From contig WRJU01000154.1 of the NCBI GenBank assembly GCA_009778425.1, positions 1 to 7,043 on the forward strand: a DNA stretch of 7,043 bases, given 5' to 3'. Origin of the DNA: Pseudomonadota bacterium (GTDB lineage: Bacteria; Pseudomonadota; Gammaproteobacteria; Burkholderiales; Rhodocyclaceae). Position numbers and translations under genes: made by a program. Below the pieces are notes generated by a model. That model searched no databases, had not been told where the DNA came from, and saw nothing but the letters and a program-made list of their open reading frames with translations. Below, in pieces: positions 1 to 5,451 of this stretch; within the stretch, counting starts at the first letter, position 1; every line of letters starts with the position of its first letter.

Positions 1-945
1 AACCTGTCCGTCGACAATAAGCTCGTCTGCGACAACGTCGGCGCGCTCGACATAGATGCCGTTCCAAAGAAACTCGCCGTTATCGGCGCGGGCATCATCG
101 GACTCGAAATGGGTTCCGTCTGGCGACGTCTGGGCGCGGAAGTCACCATTCTCGAAGCCCTGCCCGAATTTCTCCCCATTGCCGATGTCGATGTTGCCAA
201 GGAAGCCCTGAAAATTTTCACCAAACAGGGTCTTGTCATCCACACCGGCGTCAAGATCGGCGAAGTCAAGACGGGCAAGAAAAACGTCACCGTCGCCTAT
301 ACCGACAAGGACGGCAAAGCCGCGCAACTCGAAGCCGACCGCCTCATCGTCTCCATAGGCCGCATTCCCAACACCGAAGGGCTGAATGCGGGCGCGGTGG
401 GCCTCAATCTCAACGAGCGCGGCCAGATCGAGGTCGATGGTCACTGCAAGACCAATCTTCCCGGCGTCTGGGCCATTGGCGATGTCGTGCGCGGCCCCAT
501 GCTTGCCCACAAGGCGATGGAAGAGGGCGTACAGGTGGCAGAACTCATTGCCGGACAAGCGGGGCATACCAATCTGGATGCCATTCCCGCCGTTGTCTAC
601 ACAACCCCGGAAATCGCCTGGGTCGGCAAGACGGAGCAGCAACTCAAGGCTGAAGGCGTTGCCTACAAGGCGGGCAAGATACCCTTCCTCGCCAATGGCC
701 GCGCGCTCGGCATCGGTGCGCCGGAAGGGTTCGTCAAAATGCTGGCCGATGCCAAAACGGATCGCATCCTGGGAGTCCACATCATCGGCGCGGGCGCTTC
801 CGACCTCATCAGCGAGGCTACCGTCGCGCTGGAATTTGCCGGGGCTTCGGAAGACCTCGCCCGGATTTGCCACGCCCATCCGACCCTCTCGGAAGTCCTC
901 CACGAAGCGGCTCTCGCCTGCGACAAACGGGCGCTGCACTTCTGA
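1..945 (+). CDS. lpdA: Dihydrolipoyl dehydrogenase (E3), C-terminal 314 residues; 5' end outside window
   Basis: FAD-dependent enzyme that reoxidises the dihydrolipoyl group of E2 in pyruvate or 2-oxoglutarate dehydrogenase, passing electrons to NAD+ in the cytoplasm. The frame is open from base 1, so the gene enters from the left. The N-terminal FAD domain with the redox-active cysteine pair is not visible. Seen in the fragment: the NAD-binding Rossmann motif GAGIIG at fragment residues 29-34, GRIPN at 120-124, the second FAD-contact segment around AIGD (about 158-161), and the C-terminal dimerisation domain. That domain holds the catalytic His-Glu motif HPTLSE, with His293 and Glu298 of the fragment. 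The end CDKRALHF is typical of E3. The E2/E1 genes probably lie upstream (inference). Mercuric or glutathione reductase is less likely because of the HPTxxE context and overall similarity to LpdA. Confidence 0.95.
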   Translation, partial: NLSVDNKLVCDNVGALDIDAVPKKLAVIGAGIIGLEMGSVWRRLGAEVTILEALPEFLPIADVDVAKEALKIFTKQGLVIHTGVKIGEVKTGKKNVTVAYTDKDGKAAQLEADRLIVSIGRIPNTEGLNAGAVGLNLNERGQIEVDGHCKTNLPGVWAIGDVVRGPMLAHKAMEEGVQVAELIAGQAGHTNLDAIPAVVYTTPEIAWVGKTEQQLKAEGVAYKAGKIPFLANGRALGIGAPEGFVKMLADAKTDRILGVHIIGAGASDLISEATVALEFAGASEDLARICHAHPTLSEVLHEAALACDKRALHF

Positions 946-951
946 ATTTCA

Positions 952-981
952 CACCCCTCTCCCGCTTGCGGGAGAGGGGTG
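952..981. repeat. Perfect palindrome between convergent lpdA and sodC; REP-like, possible bidirectional terminator
   Basis: Two perfectly complementary 14-base arms (952-965 and 968-981) flank a TT centre and start 6 bases after the lpdA stop. The arms are C-rich on the left and G-rich on the right, with a GCTTGC core. This is the pattern of a palindrome dispersed in many proteobacterial genomes (recalled knowledge). No T tract follows on either strand, so intrinsic termination is less certain than RNA-end protection or a REP role. Its position between convergent genes fits either reading. Confidence 0.75.
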
Positions 982-1005
982 GATGAGAGTGCTGGTTTTG
1001 CGTGC

Positions 1006-1551
1006 TCAGTCTTGCTGGATGACGGCGCAGGCGACGCGCGCGCCGGCGTTGCCGGTGGGCTGCGTGGTGTAATCATCCGGGGCGGCATGGACGATCAGGC
1101 CACGGCCTACGATGGTGTGATCGCCGGTGAGCGTGATGCTGTTCAACACGACATTCAACTTGGCATTGCCATCAGCGTCGGCTTCCAGTGAAGGCAGGTC
1201 GCCCGCATGGCCTTCGCCAGCCTTGCCATGCGCGGTCTGATGGGGATTGAAGTGTCCTCCGGCGCTGGTGGCGTCCGGCGCGCTGCAGTCACCTTTTTCA
1301 TGGATGTGGAAGCCGTGCGAGCCGGGCGTGAGTCCACTGACTTCAGCAATGACTTGGATACCGCCATTTCCTTCCTGCCTGAAGATGACGTTTCCCTGAA
1401 CGGTATTGCCCTGCGTGGGCGCGAGCAAGGCGGAAGCCTGCGGAGGCGCGGGTTCGCCAGCCGTTCGTACCGGGGCGCTGCCTCCACCGGCACAGGCAGA
1501 GAGCAAGGCGGCAAGGACGGACAAGGTGACGGGAGCGAGTAACTTTTTCAT
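1006..1551 (-). CDS. sodC: Cu,Zn superoxide dismutase, lipoprotein
   Basis: Disproportionates superoxide in the periplasm. The 181-residue product starts with a lipoprotein signal: MKK, a hydrophobic stretch, then lipobox LSAC with Cys20 as the lipidated residue. A flexible Gly/Ala/Pro-rich linker (about 21-45) precedes the SOD domain. By comparison with the family, Cu ligands are His82 and His84 (FHIH), bridging His100 (GGHFNP) and His155. Zn ligands are His100, His108, His115 and Asp118 (HAGDLP). Arg172 is the substrate-guiding arginine, and Cys89 and Cys175 form the expected disulfide, so no key residue is missing. The frame extends upstream to 1617, but I chose the Met at 1551 because AAGGAGG lies 6 bases before it and the signal peptide begins there. 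It is a single gene, convergent with lpdA and divergent from rlmJ. A palindrome lies 41 bases upstream. Confidence 0.95.
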   Translation of the reverse strand: MKKLLAPVTLSVLAALLSACAGGGSAPVRTAGEPAPPQASALLAPTQGNTVQGNVIFRQEGNGGIQVIAEVSGLTPGSHGFHIHEKGDCSAPDATSAGGHFNPHQTAHGKAGEGHAGDLPSLEADADGNAKLNVVLNSITLTGDHTIVGRGLIVHAAPDDYTTQPTGNAGARVACAVIQQD

Positions 1552-1557
1552 TTGAAA

Positions 1558-1564
1558 CCTCCTT
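1558..1564 (-). promoter_or_regulatory. Shine-Dalgarno of sodC
   Basis: On the minus strand AAGGAGG lies 6 bases before the ATG at 1551. This strong site fixes the start there and not at the upstream in-frame Met at 1617. Confidence 0.8.
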
Positions 1565-1591
1565 GTGGATGAGAACCGCGCTACGTCGAGA

Positions 1592-1611
1592 CATTCCCGA
1601 AAACGGGAATG
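1592..1611. promoter_or_regulatory. Perfect 8-bp inverted repeat in the sodC leader/promoter region
   Basis: Arms CATTCCCG and CGGGAATG are separated by AAAA, giving a symmetric 20-bp site 41 bases upstream of the sodC ATG and 98 bases upstream of rlmJ. No T tract follows on either strand, so it is not a classic terminator. It could be an operator or a 5'-UTR hairpin. I cannot assign a regulator. Confidence 0.45.
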
Positions 1612-1634
1612 CTGCATGGTGTCATGTTTCTTCC

Positions 1635-1661
1635 CCTGCCGTCAAAAGCTGGCAGGTTTTT
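1635..1661 (+). other. Weak stem-loop followed by a T run, upstream of rlmJ
   Basis: CCTGCC (1635-1640) pairs with GGCAGG (1651-1656) across a 10-base loop, followed directly by TTTTT (1657-1661). The geometry resembles a small intrinsic terminator or attenuator on the plus strand. The stem is only 6 bp, so this may be chance. Confidence 0.25.
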
Positions 1662-1708
1662 GCGTCATACAGTGATAGCATTTGCCCCCCTAGTGTTGTT
1701 TTTTTTGA

Positions 1709-2554
1709 ATGCTGAGCTATCGCCACGCGTTTCATGCCGGGAATTACGCCGATGTCGTCAAGCATTTCGTGCTGACCGAACTGCTCGCCTATTACCGGAA
1801 GAAGGATAAGCCCTGGACGTATATCGACACGCATGCGGGGGCGGGCTGTTATGCGCTGGATGCCGAGGTAGCGGGCAAGACCGGTGAGTTCGCCGATGGC
1901 ATCGAACGGCTGTGGTCGCGCGGTGATTTGCCGGAACCTCTTGCGGCTTATGTGGAAATCGTGCGCCAGTTCAATCCCGGCGGGCGCTTGTTGTTCTATC
2001 CCGGTTCCCCTGCCGTGGCGATGACTTTCGCGCGGGAACGAGACAGCCTGCAATTATTCGAGTTGCACCCTGAGGATTTGCGGATGTTGCGGCGAACATT
2101 CAGTACCGAGCCGCGCCGCGTCCATGTACGCGGCAGTGATGGGCTGGTCGGGCTCGATGCCCTGCTGCCGCCTCCGTCACGCCGGGCCGTGGTGCTGATC
2201 GATCCATCCTATGAGGTCAAGACCGATTATTCGCATGTGGTAGCAACGCTCGATAGGGCGTTGCGCCGGTTCGCAACCGGGTGTTTCGTGCTTTGGTATC
2301 CGTTGCTGGCGCGTGCCGAATCCCGGCGCTTGCCGGAACAGTTGAAAAAAATTGGGGCGGGAAGCTGGCTGGATGTGCGCTTTCGGGTTAGCCATGCCTT
2401 ACGGGAAGGGTTCGGGATGTTCGGTTGCGGCCTGTATGTCATCAATCCGCCGTGGGTGTTGCCGGAACGTCTGCAGACGGTGTTGCCGTGGCTCGTCGGG
2501 GCGCTTGGCGCGGATGATGGCGCGGGGTTTGAGCTGGATAGTCACATCGAATGA
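1709..2554 (+). CDS. rlmJ: 23S rRNA (adenine(2030)-N6)-methyltransferase RlmJ
   Basis: Cytoplasmic S-adenosylmethionine-dependent enzyme that methylates A2030 of 23S rRNA. The 281-residue length matches E. coli RlmJ (YhiR, about 280). The N-terminus MLSYRHAFHAGNYADVVKH is the family hallmark and fixes the start. Further landmarks are the SAM-binding motif THAGAG at 41-46, FYPGSP at 96-101, ELHP at 118-121, the catalytic motif IV DPSYE at 165-169, and INPPW near 245-249. Motif IV has Ser where E. coli has the second residue of DPPY. There is no Shine-Dalgarno; the ATG is preceded by an eight-T run. The gene is divergent from sodC, and its last 13 bases overlap the 3' end of clcA on the opposite strand. 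Confidence 0.95.
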   Translation: MLSYRHAFHAGNYADVVKHFVLTELLAYYRKKDKPWTYIDTHAGAGCYALDAEVAGKTGEFADGIERLWSRGDLPEPLAAYVEIVRQFNPGGRLLFYPGSPAVAMTFARERDSLQLFELHPEDLRMLRRTFSTEPRRVHVRGSDGLVGLDALLPPPSRRAVVLIDPSYEVKTDYSHVVATLDRALRRFATGCFVLWYPLLARAESRRLPEQLKKIGAGSWLDVRFRVSHALREGFGMFGCGLYVINPPWVLPERLQTVLPWLVGALGADDGAGFELDSHIE

Positions 2555-4005
2555 GAGTCGTCCGCCGGGGCGTTTTCCTGTGTCTGCTGCTTGCGTTCCG
2601 CGCGGTAGAGGGCTGGCGCGGCCAAGGCGTGGTAGAGCGGCACATGGCAGACCGATCTTGAAATGCCGTGAGCAATGACGGCAGTAGCCATGAGCGGCAA
2701 TAGCATCTCGTGGTTGGCGGTCATTTCCATGACGATGACGAAGGAGGTTATCGGCGATTGCGTCACCGCAGCCAGGGAACCGACCATGCCGAGCACGAGG
2801 ATGGCAGCCTGATCCCCGGCAGGGATTTCCGGCAGAAGCGCGGTGATGATCGCGCCCATACCTGCCCCGATGGCCAACGTGGGGGCAAAGATGCCGCCGG
2901 GGATGCGCGCGGCGAAGGCCAGCCAGATCGCTATCATCTTGGCAAGCATGAAATAGAGCGGCAGTTGTGCGTTGCCTTCGAGGGCGGCGCGTGTTTCAGC
3001 ATAACCCGTGCCGTAAATGCTGCCGCCGGTCATCAGCCCCAGAATGGCAGTTCCCAGGCCGCAGAGGGCGGCGAAGATGATCGGGCGTTGTCGGGCGAGC
3101 TTGCCGGTGTCACCGGGCAGGCCGTTTGCGGAGGCAATCAGCAGGCGGGCGAATACGCCGCCCAGGAATCCGCCGAGCACCCCTGCCACTAGCGCCGGCC
3201 ATATGCCGCCCGGCCAGCCGAGGGTGAGAGTCGCCGTAGTGCGGCCAAAGTAGTTATAGTTGCCGAGAATGGCCAATGAGGCCAGACCGGCGAGAATGAC
3301 CGAGATCAGGGTCGCTCCGTTGGCGCGGAACGTGCGATAGCGGCACATTTCTTCAATGGCGAACATGATGCCGCCGAGCGGGGTGTTGAACGCGGCGGCG
3401 ATGCCTACGCCCGCGCCCGCGGCGATCAGGTCGCGGCTCGATCCGATGTGGCCGAAACGGCGGAATCTGGTGAGCGTGTGCATCACGGACGCGCCGATTT
3501 GCACGGAAGGGCCTTCGCGGCCGATGGAAGCGCCGACGAGCAGCCCGCCGAGGGTAAGGAAAATCTTGGAGACGGCAATGCGGATCGACAGGAACTGTCG
3601 ACGAATTTCTGGCGAGTCGGACAGCGAGGCGGCAATGGCCTGCGGGATGCCGCTGCCTTCTGTGCCGGGGAAAAAGCGCCACGATAGCCAGGCCATGGCG
3701 GCGAAACCGGCGGGCGCGATGAAAAGCGCAATCCAGGCATGGTCACGAATCAGTTCCCGGTGGAACTCAATGGCGTTGTCCGCGCCAATGGCAAACAGGA
3801 TGGAGAGCGTTGCCGCAATCAGCGCCGCGCTCATGAGCAACAGATGTTTTCGCCAGGTGCGCGGTGAGAATAGGGGTAACATATGGCGCACGCGGCGCAT
3901 GCGTATACGTAGGCGTAGCGGGCGGTTTTTTCCCCTGTTAGGAGGAGAGGAATGTGCCGGGGAATCAGCCGGAGGATGTGTCGGGTTGGGGTCGGGGGAT
4001 GGCAT
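2542..4005 (-). CDS. clcA: ClC-family H+/Cl- exchange transporter
   Basis: Inner-membrane ClC protein of 487 residues, dominated by hydrophobic helices from about residue 54 to 450. Chloride-site signatures are present in order: GSGIP at 117-121, GREGP at 162-166, GGIFAP at 370-375, and the Tyr of PLY at 458 (aligns with E. coli Tyr445). The gating glutamate is Glu164. The inner proton glutamate aligns with Glu219 in AIEEM. Having both supports 2Cl-/1H+ antiport and argues against a pure channel (family knowledge). No CBS domains follow. Residues 1-42 form a Pro/Ser-rich, then Arg-rich cytosolic extension. Met36 (3900) and Met42 (3882) are alternative starts, and none of the three has a convincing Shine-Dalgarno. 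E. coli ClcA serves in extreme acid resistance; that role here is inferred. The gene is divergent from the ODP-like gene and convergent with rlmJ. Confidence 0.92.
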   Translation of the reverse strand: MPSPDPNPTHPPADSPAHSSPPNRGKNRPLRLRIRMRRVRHMLPLFSPRTWRKHLLLMSAALIAATLSILFAIGADNAIEFHRELIRDHAWIALFIAPAGFAAMAWLSWRFFPGTEGSGIPQAIAASLSDSPEIRRQFLSIRIAVSKIFLTLGGLLVGASIGREGPSVQIGASVMHTLTRFRRFGHIGSSRDLIAAGAGVGIAAAFNTPLGGIMFAIEEMCRYRTFRANGATLISVILAGLASLAILGNYNYFGRTTATLTLGWPGGIWPALVAGVLGGFLGGVFARLLIASANGLPGDTGKLARQRPIIFAALCGLGTAILGLMTGGSIYGTGYAETRAALEGNAQLPLYFMLAKMIAIWLAFAARIPGGIFAPTLAIGAGMGAIITALLPEIPAGDQAAILVLGMVGSLAAVTQSPITSFVIVMEMTANHEMLLPLMATAVIAHGISRSVCHVPLYHALAAPALYRAERKQQTQENAPADDSHSM

Positions 4006-4040
4006 GAGGGCGGGGTAAAGCGTGAAAAGTGTTGGATTCC

Positions 4041-4046
4041 ATTAAA
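4041..4046 (-). promoter_or_regulatory. Candidate -10 box for clcA
   Basis: The minus strand reads TTTAAT, five of six matches to TATAAT, in an AT-rich patch about 36 bases upstream of the clcA ATG. No good -35 hexamer is visible at 17 bases, so this is tentative. Confidence 0.25.
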
Positions 4047-4061
4047 TTAGGAACTACTGGG

Positions 4062-4091
4062 GTGACGCATGTAGCCCTTCTGCGGTAGAGT
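4062..4091 (+). promoter_or_regulatory. Candidate sigma-70 promoter of the ODP-like gene
   Basis: GTGACG (4062-4067, four of six to TTGACA) and TAGAGT (4086-4091, four of six to TATAAT) are separated by 18 bases. Transcription would begin near 4098, giving about a 40-base leader to the ATG at 4141. This favours that start over the ATG at 4108. Confidence 0.3.
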
Positions 4092-4140
4092 ACGCGCCTG
4101 TGACCGCATGTGCGGAATCTTTTCGGGACAACTGAATATC

Positions 4141-4911
4141 ATGGCAGTTGAGCTTTTCAATAATGGCAGGCATGTGTGTCTGGCTTTCTATGACCTCGTC
4201 GATGAGGCGTCGGATCATGCGGTACAGTGTAACCAATTCCTGATCGTCGACGGAGAACATGGCGCACTGCTCGAACCGGGCGGCAACATGACCTACAACG
4301 GTCTGTTGATGAGCATGGCGCGTTATTTTTATTCACGTGACCTCGATTATATCTTCGCCTCGCACCAGGACCCGGACATCATCGCTTCGGCCAACAAGTG
4401 GATGGTGACAACCAATTGCCGAGTGCTGATTTCCAAGCTGTGGTCGCGCTTTTTGCCGCACTTCACCACCGGGCGCAATTACACCGACCGTATCATCGGC
4501 ATTCCCGATGAGGGGATGGCGGTTCCGCTTGGAAATTGCAAGCTGAAGGCCATTCCAGCCCACTTCCTGCATTCGGAAGGCAATTTCCAGATTTACGATC
4601 CGATCTCCAAGATACTGTTTTCGGGCGACCTTGGCGTTTCGTTGCTCGACCATGCCGATGCGGCCAAGCCGGTGGCCGATTTTGATGCACACATTGATTT
4701 CATGGCCGGTTTCCATCGCCGCTATATGATTTCCAACAGAATTTGCCGCTATTGGGCGCAGATGGTGCGGCAACTCGACATCGAGCAGATCGTGCCGCAG
4801 CACGGGGCGCGTTTCGTGGGCAAGGCGATGGTCAACCGCTTCATCGACTGGATCGAGGGGCTTCAGTGCGGCGTCGATCTCATGACGCAGGATCATTACC
4901 GTATCCCCTGA
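4141..4911 (+). CDS. Stand-alone ODP-type (flavodiiron-like) MBL-fold di-iron protein
   Basis: Product of 256 residues with the metallo-beta-lactamase fold of flavodiiron proteins and oxygen-binding di-iron (ODP) domains, lacking the flavodoxin domain. By family comparison the metal ligands are His75, Asp77 and Asp79 in HQDPD (flavodiiron HxExD with Asp for Glu), His144 in HSEGN, Asp163 in SGDLG and His221 in PQHGARF. The N-terminal strand region with FLIVDGEHGALLEPGGN also fits the family. No signal peptide or membrane segment is seen, so it is probably cytoplasmic. ODP domains bind O2 at a di-iron site and can act in sensing. True O2 or NO reduction would need a redox partner, and none is nearby. 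The frame also opens at 4108, adding 11 residues. I chose 4141 because MAVELFNNG is how relatives begin as I recall them and the promoter position fits; both starts lack a strong Shine-Dalgarno. Confidence 0.82.
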   Translation: MAVELFNNGRHVCLAFYDLVDEASDHAVQCNQFLIVDGEHGALLEPGGNMTYNGLLMSMARYFYSRDLDYIFASHQDPDIIASANKWMVTTNCRVLISKLWSRFLPHFTTGRNYTDRIIGIPDEGMAVPLGNCKLKAIPAHFLHSEGNFQIYDPISKILFSGDLGVSLLDHADAAKPVADFDAHIDFMAGFHRRYMISNRICRYWAQMVRQLDIEQIVPQHGARFVGKAMVNRFIDWIEGLQCGVDLMTQDHYRIP

Positions 4912-4947
4912 CCTGTATCGGGAAATTTTTCAGTCTCTTTATGTAAC

Positions 4948-4981
4948 CGCCCCCAAAAAGCCGTCCGGCTTTTTGGGGGCG
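4948..4981. terminator. Strong bidirectional intrinsic terminator
   Basis: A perfect 16-bp stem (4948-4963 with 4966-4981) closes on a 2-base TC loop. Within the stem, an A5 run on the left pairs with a T5 run on the right after the GCCG/CGGC core, so both strands show a GC hairpin followed by T5. It sits 36 bases after the ODP-like stop and 57 bases beyond the stop of the convergent comEA-like gene, and can serve both. Confidence 0.88.
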
Positions 4982-4992
4982 TTGTGTGTTTG

Positions 4993-5015
4993 CGGGGTGT
5001 TTTTGAGCTACCCCG
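4993..5015 (-). other. Minor stem-loop downstream of the comEA-like gene
   Basis: CGGGGT (4993-4998) pairs with ACCCCG (5010-5015) across an 11-base loop, 23 bases past the comEA-like stop. The stem is short and no T run follows on the minus strand, so it may only assist the stronger hairpin next to it. Confidence 0.2.
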
Positions 5016-5038
5016 TAACAGAGTGGCGAGGATAGCGC

Positions 5039-5356
5039 TCAGTAGCTGTGTTGCGGTCTTCTGTGATGATGTCTGGTTTTGTACGCCCTGCCGACAGTGA
5101 CTTGCGGCCTGATCTGGTTCAACGCGCCTCTGGTGATGCCCGGCACCCTGATCAGTTCGTTGACGGAAGCAAAACGCCCGTGAGTTTCGCGGTACTCGAC
5201 AATGGCCCTGGCTCTGGGCAGGGAGATACCCTTGACATGCCGCAAGGTTGCCACGCTGGCGGTGTTGATATTGACGAGTTTCGCGGCCACGGCGGTTGTC
5301 GCGGCCATCGGGAACAAGGCCAGCGCCAGAATCAGGAAACGGAAGAAACGAAGCAT
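5039..5356 (-). CDS. ComEA-like exported helix-hairpin-helix protein
   Basis: The 105-residue precursor has a Sec signal peptide (about 1-25, ending AVAA) and a mature part of about 80 residues. The mature protein begins with VNINTAS (28-34), the entry to the tandem helix-hairpin-helix unit of ComEA. Hairpins lie near GIS (43-45) and GIT (73-75), with the linker EYRETHGRFASVNEL between. ComEA family proteins bind DNA in the periplasm during natural transformation and pull it through the secretin. Both hairpins lack the second Gly of the usual GIG. The C-terminal 14 residues are His/Arg-rich (HHHRR near 96-100). Start support: GAGGAG lies 5 bases before the ATG. It follows the MipA-like gene on the same strand with a 95-base gap containing palindromes, so it may have its own promoter. 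DNA-uptake function is inferred, since no other competence gene is in the window. Confidence 0.85.
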   Translation of the reverse strand: MLRFFRFLILALALFPMAATTAVAAKLVNINTASVATLRHVKGISLPRARAIVEYRETHGRFASVNELIRVPGITRGALNQIRPQVTVGRAYKTRHHHRRPQHSY

Positions 5357-5361
5357 GATGG

Positions 5362-5367
5362 CTCCTC
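5362..5367 (-). promoter_or_regulatory. Shine-Dalgarno of the comEA-like gene
   Basis: On the minus strand GAGGAG is followed by the 5-base spacer CCATC and the ATG at 5356. This is a strong site that confirms the start. Confidence 0.75.
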
Positions 5368-5390
5368 AACAGATAATAATGGGATGTTGA

Positions 5391-5412
5391 ATGTACATAT
5401 GCACAAAGTGCA
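5391..5412. promoter_or_regulatory. Cluster of small palindromes upstream of the comEA-like gene
   Basis: Three adjoining palindromes are packed into 22 bases: ATGTACAT (5391-5398), CATATG (5397-5402) and TGCAC-AAA-GTGCA (5400-5412). They lie 35-56 bases before the comEA-like ATG, where a promoter or operator is expected. On the minus strand, TTGTTT and TACATT with 17 bases between them are a weak promoter candidate overlapping the cluster. Confidence 0.35.
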
Positions 5413-5433
5413 AAACAATATGGCGGAACCGTC

Positions 5434-5448
5434 TGTGACAAAATCACA
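5434..5448. promoter_or_regulatory. TGTGA-N5-TCACA inverted repeat between the mipA-like and comEA-like genes
   Basis: Perfect half-sites TGTGA and TCACA flank CAAAA, beginning 3 bases past the stop of the mipA-like gene and about 85 bases upstream of the comEA-like ATG. The half-sites equal the CRP/Vfr consensus, but the spacer is 5 and not 6. It could be a variant CRP-family site or a weak 3' hairpin. Confidence 0.3.
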
Positions 5449-5451
5449 ACA

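Noticed and set aside
386..1088. Frames overlapping lpdA (386-1072 plus, 663-1088 minus)
   Set aside because: They are out-of-frame shadows of lpdA. Their products are rich in Arg/Ser/Pro, and they run through the palindrome and into sodC.
1552..1617. Upstream extension of sodC to the Met at 1617
   Set aside because: It would bury the lipoprotein signal peptide 22 residues in and ignore the AAGGAGG site before 1551.
1622..2053. Minus-strand frame of 143 residues across the sodC-rlmJ intergenic region and rlmJ
   Set aside because: It overlaps the conserved RlmJ N-terminus antisense and has no recognisable features.
2710..4018. Long plus-strand open frames (2710-3192 and 3356-4018) opposite clcA
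   Set aside because: They are antisense to a gene with full ClC motifs, have Arg/Gly/Pro-heavy composition typical of GC-rich shadows, and show no recognisable domain or Shine-Dalgarno.
4333..4896. 187-residue minus-strand frame inside the ODP-like gene
   Set aside because: Antisense to a gene with a complete metal-ligand set; no ribosome site and no family resemblance.
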